Assembly: GCA_963971425.1 (NCBI GenBank)
Contig: OZ020517.1
Location: 8,558,501-8,622,500, forward strand
Length of the DNA stretch: 64,000 nucleotides
Source: Bryoerythrophyllum caledonicum
Lineage: Eukaryota; Streptophyta; Bryopsida; Pottiales; Pottiaceae
Direction of reading: 5' to 3'
Positions within the stretch are counted from its first letter, which is position 1. The number at the start of each line of letters is the position of its first letter. The position numbers were made by a program, and so were the translations under genes. Below, piece after piece: positions 55,487-64,000 of the stretch. Below the pieces are notes generated by a model. The model was given only the letters and a program-made list of their open reading frames with translations. It was not told where the DNA came from and did no database searches.

Positions 55487-56837
55487 TACCCTCACACAAG
55501 TATACGTACATTTTTGATTTTGTACGTTTCCACACTACACTGCTGCCAACTTTGGCACCCTCCTGAGGGCTGAAAAATTGTCAATTTACCATGAAATTTT
55601 TGGCACAAGATCACCTTTATGTTGACAACATGTGTGCCAGATTTCAAGGCCGGAAGATAAATAAAAAAAAAGATATTCAAAATCTACCAAGATGTGTAGT
55701 TGTGAGCCATTCGTAGCTAACCAACTTTGACACCCTCCCAAGGATTGAAAGAATTTTTTTTGCCCATGAAATTTTTAGCATGAGACCACCTCTATGTTTA
55801 TAATAAGTGTGCCAAATTCCAAGGCCACATGATGAATAGAAAAAAGGATATTCAAAATTGTTTCTCGTAGCTACATATTTTGGTATATTTTGAAGATGGT
55901 TCTTTGTATTCATCTTCTCGCCTTGAATTTTGGCACACATGTTATCAACATGAAGGTGATGTTGTGCCAAAAATTTCATGGCCAATTAACAATTTTTCTG
56001 ACCTAAGGAGGGTGCCAAAGTTGACAATAGTGAAATGGTTTCGCTGATTGTTTCTCACAACTATACATGTTGGTAGATTTAGATTCGTTTCTTTTCTATT
56101 GTGGGTCTTTTGGACTTGAAATTAAGCACATGTATAACCAACATAGATATGGTCTTATGTCCATAATATCATGGGAAAAATAAAAAATTGAATCCTTAGG
56201 AGGGTGTCAAAGTTGGCAGCAATGAAATGTTTCTCACAACTATACATGTTGGTAGATTTCAAAAATCTTTTGATATGTAGATATTTTGGCCTTCAAATTT
56301 GGCACGCATGTGATCAACATAGAGATAGTCTCATGTCAAAAATTTCATGGGAAAATACCAAAAAATCCAATCCTTGGGAGTGTGTCAAAGTCGGCTAGGA
56401 GTGAAATGTTTCTCACAACTGCACATGTTGCTAGCTTTTGACGTAGTTTTAATTGTGTGGATCTTTTGGACTTGAAATTTTTCACACATATAATCAACAT
56501 AGAGATCGTCTCATGCTAAAAATTAAATGGGCAAAAAAATTCTTTCAATCCTTGGAAGGGTGTCAAAGTTGGCAGCTGTGAAACTTTTCTTACAGCTACC
56601 CCATGTTGGTAAATCTTGGATATCTTTTTTTGTATAAATCTTCCGGCCTTGAAATTTGGCTCACATGTTTTCAACATAGAAGTGATCTTGTGCCAAAATT
56701 TTCATGGTAAATTGACAAATTCTTAGCGCTCAGGACGGTGCCAAAGTTGGCAGCAGTGTAGTGTGGAAATGTACAAATTCAAAAAGTACGTGTGGAAACG
56801 AACAGATTCAAAAAGTACGTATTCTTGTGTGAGGGTA
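55487..56837. mobile_element. Fold-back element of ~180-bp tandem repeats in inverted arms (1351 bp)
   Basis: Ends TACCCTCACACAAG and CTTGTGTGAGGGTA are inverted, flanked by CTATACAA (55479-55486) and CTGTACAA (56838-56845), an 8-bp target duplication with one change. Inside, two ~180-bp units point left (about 55540-55860) and five point right (starting near 55865, 56041, 56226, 56409, 56586). Each has a GCCAACTTTGGCACCCT-like end, 'catgaaatttttggcac' and 'ttgaaatttggcac' blocks. No coding capacity. The 8-bp duplication suggests hAT or P-like machinery. Confidence 0.75.
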
Positions 56838-56845
56838 CTGTACAA

Positions 56846-57700
56846 GACCCTGCGGTTAGATATGTTAAAATACGTAAACAACCGTAGCTCACGTAGACAC
56901 TGTGTTTCCGAGTCAAATAACCACAATCTTTCAAGGTTCAACTCCAGTTTTCAAGTATTACATTGGTTGGGCCCCGTGAGGGGCGTTCCAAAAAATGGGA
57001 TATGCCGGTGGTTGTACCCAGCGCACGGTATTCTTTAGTAAAAGGCGAAAGAATAGTTCGCTCTGTGCTGAGCACCCGGCTTTGTACGATCCCTCACTTT
57101 GGCGAGACTTGTTATACTCGAGGAGTAGCCATTCATCTGCAATGCGTATGGGATATGTGCATGGTTGGAAGGCGACGTGAATGGGTTGAGATCACGTCCG
57201 TAAAGCTGTCTGCTCGAAAATGGTGCACCTTTTTTACGTTTACCATGAAGAAAACGATTTGGTGCCCAGTCCAGGAGAAACTGGAATTCCAGGTAAGAAT
57301 TGTTGGAAAAGCTCCAAATTATACTTGCTGCTGAAACTCAGTTTTGGACCACTGTATCACAGAATTGAATACATTTAAGTTCGCCTCAAAACCATGTTAC
57401 TTTCGAGGCTATGAAACTGACTACTTGAGCATCAGACAGCATAAAATCCTGTGTAACTTGTTGATAATCTTCTAAAATGTTCTGGTCTTCTAAAATAATC
57501 TCCCAAGTGTAGACGGAGTGTACTTCTAAGCCTTCCATGGCTCGAAGTCGTGCGCTGGCAACAGGAAGGAGCTTGCATTGCGATGCCCTCCACCCCCATA
57601 TTCCTGCATTAAAACAACGAAGAGGTCAAGTCCAGATCTCTCCGAACTACACCGTTCCCTGAATATAGTGTAGACTAGACTATTTGAAATTTCCTACAGT
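56846..57700 (+). other. Spacer with a possible exon or gene fragment (56963-57334)
   Basis: 56963-57334 is open for 123 codons, is richer in GC than its surroundings, and passes a good donor (CCAG then GTAAGA at about 57292). The sequence (for example HFGETCYTRGVAIHLQCVWD) matches no family I know. It could be an exon, a captured gene fragment, or chance. Confidence 0.3.
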
Positions 57701-57829
57701 AATTTCAATAAACGCAAATTAAAGTGGTCCACTTGAATTTTCCATCCACATCAAATCATGTCCATTAGAAATAGTGTGGCTTGTTCCAAAATAAAAGACA
57801 CGGGAATTGATGTGGATAAGTTTTTGCAA

Positions 57830-58140
57830 ATTGTACTCAAAACCAAAATTATAATATAATAACATGATAATAACATAATATAATAATAATATAATAATAT
57901 AATAATATAATAACATAATAACATAATAAAATAATAACATAATAACATAATATAACATAATAATATTATTTTATAACATAAGAATATAACATAAGAATAT
58001 TAAAATAATATTATAATATAATATAACATAAAATAATATTAACATAAGAATATAACATAATAAAATAAAATAATAATAATAATATAATAACATAATAATA
58101 ACATAAAATAATAACATATTAATATTATATACAATAACCA
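57830..58140. repeat. AT-rich low-complexity tract
   Basis: Irregular TAATAACATAA / TAATATAA repeats for about 310 bases. Apparent tyrosine- and leucine-rich ORFs on the minus strand are artefacts. Confidence 0.9.
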
Positions 58141-58774
58141 AAATTGATGTGGTCTACCTCAATTTTCATCCAAAACTAGAATTGATGTGGTCCACATCAA
58201 TTTTCATCCACATTACCTATACCTCCACACTATATTCAGTGAACGGTGTAGCTAAGGGCCGCTTCACACCAAATCCAAGGTCGAGAGTCGGTTGGTTTCC
58301 ACCAATGAGATTGCTTGAATGGCCAAAGTTTGGCCTCTCGGCCTTCACTCCAAACGCCAAAATCCAAAGGCCGTCGTCTTCCAATGTGCCTACATGGCAC
58401 TAGTTTTGGAAAGTTTTAGCCCCAAGGCAACAAACTCTCAAGCAAACTTGGGACGCCGTTTTTAGTCGACCCAAACTTCCTTCGAGAGTTTGTGGATTTT
58501 TTTAATTAAATAATCAAAATCTGACAAGATCTGGACTATTATATGAAAGAGGCCGAATTTCTCGGCTGATTTATTTGGCATAAGTGAAAATGGCCATTCT
58601 TCTGTTCAGGGAGTGAAAGTGGCCACTTGTCTTCCTCTCTCGCTCTTCCTCACGTTTTTTTTGGTTAGTTCCTGGGTTTTTTTCAAGTATTGGTGTTCTT
58701 GTTCTATTTTTTGGCACCGTTAGAAAAGATGAATCATTTTTCTTAAAACCTCCATTATCGCAGCAAGGAGAGTC

Positions 58775-59116
58775 TTGAAGGTTCGGAAAAATAATATGGG
58801 CCAAATTTTGTATGGCACAATTCAACATTTTTCAGTTCAAGTTAGAGAAGAAAGAGTAGAAATTGGAAGAATTGAGGAGAGGATTGTTGATGGAGAGGAT
58901 TGTGAGATTATAGGGTCTTCAAAAAAGAGAGCTATTTCAAAGGAGATGGCTACCCCAAAGAAGAAGGTTGCAAAAGACGTGGTGGTTAAAGTTGAAGGAG
59001 AGGAAGCAAATAGGACGTGGTTGGATTTGGAGGTCCTGGAATGGATTGCCTTGAAGGGAGTGATGGAATCCGAGTTTGAGAGAAACAAGGAAATTTTTTC
59101 AAACCCTAAACCTTGA
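58775..59116 (+). CDS. Harbinger accessory ORF, possibly Myb/SANT-like
   Basis: 113 codons, open from ATG to stop. Basic, lysine-rich middle (SKKRAISKEMATPKKKVAKD) then RTWLDLEVLEWIALKGVMES, whose spaced tryptophans recall the first helix of the trihelix/Myb-like domain in the second protein of PIF/Harbinger elements. That protein helps the transposase enter the nucleus and bind the ends. Here it is short and may be truncated. Assignment rests mainly on position. Confidence 0.45.
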   Translation: MKVRKNNMGQILYGTIQHFSVQVREERVEIGRIEERIVDGEDCEIIGSSKKRAISKEMATPKKKVAKDVVVKVEGEEANRTWLDLEVLEWIALKGVMESEFERNKEIFSNPKP

Positions 59117-59559
59117 ATTTTGCAATAGTTTGATAATTGTGAGGTCAATTGGAGGCCCAATTTGAAGCCAAAAGGCCTTCGCCTTCGGCACCAGCGCCTG
59201 GCCACCACGGTCCCCCTTTCCCTCCATTGTGGGAGCATGAAGGCCGGCGGCGTTGGGATTTGAGCCCTAGTCTCCTCCGATTCAACCAACACACTCTCCA
59301 CCGAGCCCTACCTTCGTCCTTGATGTCCAATGCCTCATTCTCCTTCTTTGAATCCGCCAACATGTTATTTATTTTTCTTGTCGCATTTTTCTTGTTTCTT
59401 CTTGTTCACCATCTCCTTCCATTGCTTCTTCTTCACCCGGTTCTATGAACGGTGTCTCTTCGGCTTCCGGATTGCCCTTTTCTAATTCCCTCATTTCTGT
59501 TAGTGAAGATTTGAGGGCTTTAAACATATCTACCTCCCGCATATTGCCTAGGTATGTAT

Positions 59560-60690
59560 TTGCTTCCACTTGCAATTCCATTTCTGCATCCTTTGCCCAA
59601 TCCTTCGTCCTTTTCTATTATACATAAGTTACGTAGACATAGAGCTGCGGTAACCACGTTGGGTACATTTTGTAGTGGCATATCTATCCTTTTTAGCAAT
59701 ATACGCCATCTACCCTTTAGAATACCAAACGCCCTTTTGACCACCATTCAAGTGCTTGATTGAATGAAATTCCATTGAGCCTTTCTCCTAGACAAACCAT
59801 CCCTTTCTCCTTTCAATGGTGAATAAAACCAAGGCCGCATAGGATAAGCAGCATCACCAATAAATTTGAAGGGTAAAAATGAACCTCTCATAGTTTTCTT
59901 TTTTATTTCCAATTTATGAAATAAAGTCCAATCATAAATCCGTCCAGCCCATCCAAAGTCATAATTCCAAAATTTACAATCTGCATCTACAACCCCTTGA
60001 AGTAGACATGAATAAAATCCTTTTCTGCAATAATATGCAATAGGATCATGACATAGTGCTAGGATAGGGATATGACTACCATCTATTTCTCCTAATATTA
60101 GTGGAATGCCATGTATTGCCTCAAAACCATATTCAATCTCCTTCATCCTTGTAGAAGTTGGTTTTAAAAAAAACCAATGGTTGTAAATAAATCCTAATTG
60201 CTTCACAACATTCCCTCGCAATTACCGAAGTTGTACTCAATCCTATTCCAAAATTAATCACCAATCATAACTAATGAATTTCTCGTTGCTAATCGAGAAA
60301 GTGATATGGCAAGCCTACATTCAATGGTGATGCTTTCTCTAAAATTTGTATCCTTTTTTTCCAAAACCGGCCCCAAGAGATTACATAAATACTTAAACGT
60401 AGATGGACTCACCCTCATTCACTTTTGAAATTCTCTCTCCAAATAAGACCCCATAAGACTATGCTCCAAAATCCTCCATACCTCTGATATTGCCAACAAG
60501 TCCTCCTAATATCCACTCACTATCTTTGAGCAATAAATACCGCCATCATCATCATTTGAACATTTTGTTGGAAATTGCAAGTTTTTGCAATGCCAAAATG
60601 CCTACTGTAACATATTTCATTACCATGAAAACCGAAGGTAGAACAAGAATACATTCCCTTCTAGAATCCATGGTAAAAGAATGAGAGAGG
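59560..60690 (-). pseudogene. PIF/Harbinger DDE transposase, decayed
   Basis: Minus strand. N-terminal part (about 60420-60300): VSPSTFKYLCNLLGPVLE and ECRLAISLSRLATRNS, typical of this family. Catalytic core (60221-59748): first Asp in LILGEIDGSHIPI, second in QGVVDADCKFWNYDFGWAGR (with IYDWTLF), third region GDAAYPMRPWFYSPL. Then, in a shifted frame (59747-59520), VVKRAFGILKGRWRILLKRI. Stops interrupt the N-terminal part and a frame change precedes the last segment, so it is inactive as it stands, but the catalytic residues are kept, so decay is fairly recent. Confidence 0.88.
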
Positions 60691-60923
60691 AAATTTAAAA
60701 AATTAATCCATTCACGTAGTAAAAAAGTGAGTGGAATCTTGGCAAATGATATGGAGTTTGGAGTTTGGACTTGGGTTTTGAGGCTTCACACCACAACCGC
60801 CCAAAGGCTTTAGTATGTATATTTTAATGTTTTTAAAACCCAAAAGTTTGGACTCTCGCCATAGTTTGGGCAGAAATTTTGACGGATGGACTCTCGACTC
60901 AGCCCGGTGTAAAGCGGCCCTAA

Positions 60924-61348
60924 GATACTGGTAGAGAAGGACATTAAGTTGTAATTGATATTTTTTCCAATGACAATCAAAAATTTAAATTTTTCCTCTC
61001 ATTGCACCTAAAACATGCTAGAGAAGTTGCAAAATGGTCATGTATTCTACATCTAAGGTGTATTCTACATGAAATGTTGTATTTGAGCATGTTAAGGTTG
61101 AGATATTGGAATGACCTTGAAATGAAAGATGTTAGTTGAAGACACTTCAATTCAAAGGTGTATGTCTTACTAAAATGTAGTACATTTTTGTAGATTTAAA
61201 GCAACATACGTGACCATATACATGGTCCCCCTGACCTTTATAGGTTTAGAATTTAGGATTTAATTCATTAATATCTACGGTATTTGATGTACTTCCATCA
61301 TATCATGTAATTTAATGTATTACAAAAAAAATCTATGAAAGGAAAATA
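60924..61348. other. AT-rich spacer
   Basis: No gene recognised. Confidence 0.5.
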
Positions 61349-61590
61349 GGACATTTTTTGCAACTTTGTCTCCTTGTGACGGATATGCAAAATTTGTGAA
61401 AGGGTGGTAGGGACGTGTTTTGCAACTATTTCTCCCCGTGACGGGTATTGATAGTTTGTAGGTTTGGTAGCAGTGACATTTTTTGTCACTATTTCTTCTC
61501 GTTACAGGTATAAATAATTAATGTCAAGGTTCAAGGACGTTTTTTGACATCATTTTAGTGTGTGATGGGTATTTTTCTCCACACTTGTTC
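61349..61590. repeat. 62-bp tandem repeat, four diverged units
   Basis: Units start at 61349, 61411, 61473 and 61535, exactly 62 bases apart: RGACRTTTTTTGCAACTATT, then TCTCCCCGTGACGGGTAT. It lies just upstream of the MULE-like ORF and could be a sub-terminal repeat of that element. Confidence 0.75.
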
Positions 61591-61616
61591 AAACTTATAC
61601 ATGTAATTATAAAATT

Positions 61617-62735
61617 TTGAGATTTGTACTATTTTTCATTTTTTCTTACTACAACAACATTCTTACATTTTCTTTGTTTGTTAGAGAAGGCATAATGCCA
61701 AAGCAACGGGATACTCTCATCGTTCAAAATCCACCTCTCGGGCCTTTTTTGTTCCACAACATCACATGGAATGAAACAAGTAGGAAAGAATGGGGCAATG
61801 CTATTGCAATTGTACATGCATGTATTCCTTATGATAGAGTCCAAGACTTCATCAACGGCTAGACTTGTGAAGATGGCTCTTCAGTTTGTTGGAATGTAAA
61901 GGACCGAAAGAAAGGAAAAGTGAAGAAGAGACCATACATTTCATTATTCATTGAACATGTGTCGTATGAATATGCATATGGGCCAAAGGATCATAGGATT
62001 GATCCACCGTTCCTAGATCTCTTAAATGTAGATGCATGGTAGAGATTTAGTAAAGCAATTGCAAATTCATTTGGATGTTGATGAAGTCGCCTACCATCAA
62101 GTAGATCGCACACGAGAAGATGGAACACCGGCTCATGGTCCTAGTGATCCGGAGTCACTTGGGAGGAAAACCTGCATATCAACCACAAATGAGTGTTGAA
62201 TGAAGGCATGGATTCAAAGGAAACTAAGTGCGGGATTTACATCTCCTTGTATCTTTGAAGAGCATTGAAGGAATTGGAACGATCGAAGAAAATTGAATGC
62301 ACCGTATATCCGAGATGACTTCATCAAATTCAAAGACATTGCATGTTCGGAGGGATGCCAAAAGGTGGGGATTTGGCATAGAGATCGGTCGGACTTCATT
62401 GGCATGAAAATGTAGATGGAAGCGTGTCCCGAGAACTTGTTCAAAGTCACCGATTTGCCTTTTATTTTTGGTATCCAAACAAATTGGCAAAGGAAGATGA
62501 TGATAGAGTTTGGACATGCGAGAGTAATATCTATGGATGCTACGCATAGTACAAACATTCCTAACTATCTTCTATGTTCTCTATTTGTGTTTGATGATTG
62601 AAACAACGGAATTCCCGTTCTGGGGGTGCTTGCAAGCTGATCCACGGAAGAGGATTTGGCCATGTAGTTAGAAACTTTATGAAGGTATATTGAGAAAGAT
62701 ATGCCGCATTGTTGTATAAAAAAAATTGATAACCT
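61617..62735 (+). pseudogene. MULE-like transposase, decayed
   Basis: Frames in order: LIVQNPPLGPFLFHNITWNE and RKEWGNAIAIVHACIPYDRV (61700-61860), then KRPYISLFIEHVSYEYAYGP (about 61930), then FIFGIQTNWQRKMMIEFGHA followed by RVISMDATHSTNIPNYLLCS and LFVFDDWNNGIPVLGVLAS-like sequence (62460-62640). The MDAT motif followed by a hydrophobic strand and GIPV fits the MULE transposase core (first catalytic Asp). Several stops and frame changes, and the sequence ends at the repeats near 62.72 kb before the later catalytic residues, so it is inactive. Confidence 0.65.
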
Positions 62736-62815
62736 CAACAGATCGAGAGTCCTAACCAACATCAAATAAATAAAAAACATACATTAAAACAAGTATATGT
62801 AATACACCCTCAAGG
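62716..62815. repeat. Direct repeat, copy 1 (~100 bp)
   Basis: Blocks 'gataacctcaacagatcgagagtc', 'aaaaacatacattaaaacaagtata' and 'tacaccct.aag' recur at 63178-63275. The pair with ~360 bp between could be a miniature terminal-repeat element that cut the MULE copy short. Confidence 0.6.
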
Positions 62816-63177
62816 AAAGTGTTGTATATTACAAGGGTAGTTAAGCTTCACGCACACTATAATGGGTGAATCAACAAGTGTGAAGTGAAATGGAAAGCAT
62901 TGAAACTTTACTAATGACTTAAACCACCACTTACAAGCAACTCTCAATCACTACTCTCCACTCACTCTCAAAGCTTGACTTGACAAAGACGTTAAGTCAA
63001 GGATGTGTGCGGCGCTATACGCATGCACACACAACCCTAATGGGATGTAAAACATCCACGATGAATGTGGTGCGCCGCCGTACGTCCTTAAATCCATAAA
63101 TTAGCAACAACCAACCTGCGCTAGAACATTGCGATATAGGAGGCCCTTGACGCCACGTCCCGTAACAACCATCATGT

Positions 63178-63275
63178 AAAAAAATGTCGATAACCACAAT
63201 AGATCGAGAATCATTGCCAATATTGAATCAACAAAAACATACACTAAAACAAGTATACGAAGTACACCCTTAAGT
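63178..63275. repeat. Direct repeat, copy 2 (~100 bp)
   Basis: About 80 percent identical by eye to 62716-62815, same orientation. The stretch between (62816-63177) has no ORF of note. Confidence 0.6.
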
Positions 63276-63539
63276 GCCCCCTATCAGATAAAGAGACCCT
63301 CTATCTAGCTAGGACCATACAACACTAACAAGACCAAACGCCACAGTGATGTTTTTGCAACAGCTGTACGCATCCAATTGAAGATGTCCTCCGTCAGCAA
63401 ATCAATAAGCATATAAGGAAGTAACGAAGAGAGGATAGGCTGAGTGCAATGTGAGCCCCATCTTGAATTTCTTCAGGCAACTTTGTTGTCAATCCCTTAG
63501 TCAATCTTCATGTTGTCCATCCTTAAATCAAAACCATGA
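63276..63539. other. Spacer
   Basis: No gene recognised. Confidence 0.45.
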
Positions 63540-64000
63540 ACTCCAATTGGATGGCAACGCACCACATAGTAACAAATTCGCGAGGAATTCAAGTTGTTTC
63601 ATCGTGTGAAACGTGGCTCGAACTTTGAAGACCTCCGACAACAAAGGAAGTTCAATGCCCAGACGGTAAAGAAAAAGAGGCAGGCGTTAAGGAAGCCATA
63701 TGCCAACCACAGTGGCAATGGTCACAAAACAACATGGTAGCCGTCCCCTTCTTCTCACAACATACAAAACACGGAAGACTGTTTGGTACAATGACCAACT
63801 TCGGATGAATGGAATCATCAATGGGTAAATGGCTGGGAACACAATTCTTAGAGTGCTCCCGACACTCCCGACCATTCTTACCTTCCAAAAACAAGATACC
63901 ACTGGTCAACACATCCTTCACACAAAGAATAGTGCCACCTGCCTTGACGTCCAACGTTGTAGGCGCCTCACACTGCAGATAAATGTAATCTCCGGTGGAG
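63540..64000 (-). pseudogene. Retroelement-like end with PHD-type zinc finger, fossil, cut by window edge
   Basis: Minus strand: DVKAGGTILCVKDVLTSGIL then FLEGKNGRECREHSKNC and VPSHLP, which reads like the small barrel domain at the end of an integrase, followed by PCFVCCEKKGTATMLFCDHC and HCGWHM, a PHD-like pattern (C-x2-C..C-x2-C..H). The combination suggests the 3' end of a Ty3-like element carrying a PHD finger instead of a chromodomain. It is broken, and the rest lies beyond 64000. Family call is tentative. Confidence 0.45.

Larger units (their letters stand above)
58256..60920. mobile_element. PIF/Harbinger element with both ends (2665 bp)
   Basis: TAA at 58253-58255 and 60921-60923. 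Ends GGGCCGCTTCACACC and GGTGTAAAGCGGCCC form a 15-bp terminal inverted repeat with one mismatch. Contains two genes in opposite orientation, the usual plan of PIF/Harbinger: a small DNA-binding-type ORF (58775-59116, plus) and a DDE transposase (about 59560-60690, minus). Related ends lie at 1-65 and 43741-44040. Confidence 0.92.

Noticed and set aside
57719-57958. Tyrosine/leucine-rich minus-strand ORFs
   Set aside because: Products of the AT-rich low-complexity tract.

Overview
The window looks like nuclear DNA of a streptophyte (a charophyte-grade alga or an early-diverging land plant) with a large, repeat-rich genome. The main evidence is one complete class III homeodomain-leucine zipper (HD-Zip III) gene with many short introns. 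Its protein is recognisably HD-Zip III but more diverged than I would expect from a seed plant. Beside it is a plant-type NTF2 gene. I cannot fix the species. A run of 200 N at 44041-44240 shows this is a draft assembly.

Layout. 1-32.2 kb is an AT-rich sea of nested transposable elements: two dispersed families flanked by TTAA (about 945 bp, and 70-300 bp), TA-flanked and TTA-flanked MITE-like families, tRNA-derived SINEs, 5'-truncated LINEs, and one Ty3/gypsy chromovirus fossil (19747-26141) with both LTRs and an intact 5-bp target duplication. 32.8-42.1 kb is a GC-rich gene island holding HD-Zip III on the plus strand (CDS 34707-39821, 16 exons, 840 residues predicted) and NTF2 on the minus strand (41380-41751, intronless CDS, 123 residues). 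The two genes converge. 42.2-64 kb is again repeat sea: a decayed Tc1/mariner copy cut by a PIF/Harbinger element, an 8-kb element with 18-bp perfect ends (45052-53019) that contains a fold-back array of palindromic 62-68-bp repeats, a second fold-back element (55487-56837), a PIF/Harbinger copy with TAA target duplication (58256-60920), a decayed MULE-like transposase, and at the end a retroelement-like piece with a PHD-type zinc finger.

How the parts fit. The two host genes are unrelated in function: a developmental transcription factor, and the importer of Ran-GDP. The HD-Zip III mRNA carries, across the exon 4/5 junction, a stretch nearly complementary to land-plant miR165/166. In the repeats, insertions inside insertions give a relative order of events. 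For example, a TTA-flanked element at 13134-14902 was hit by a TTAA element and separately by a TA-flanked element, and a TTAA element at 6806-9623 was later hit by a LINE.

Most interesting items: the two fold-back tandem-array structures, the unnamed 8-kb element, the TTAA families with sub-terminal hairpins, the chromovirus LTRs packed with heat-shock-element-like motifs just upstream of a TATA box, and the miR166-like site. All alignments here were done by eye, and no database was searched.
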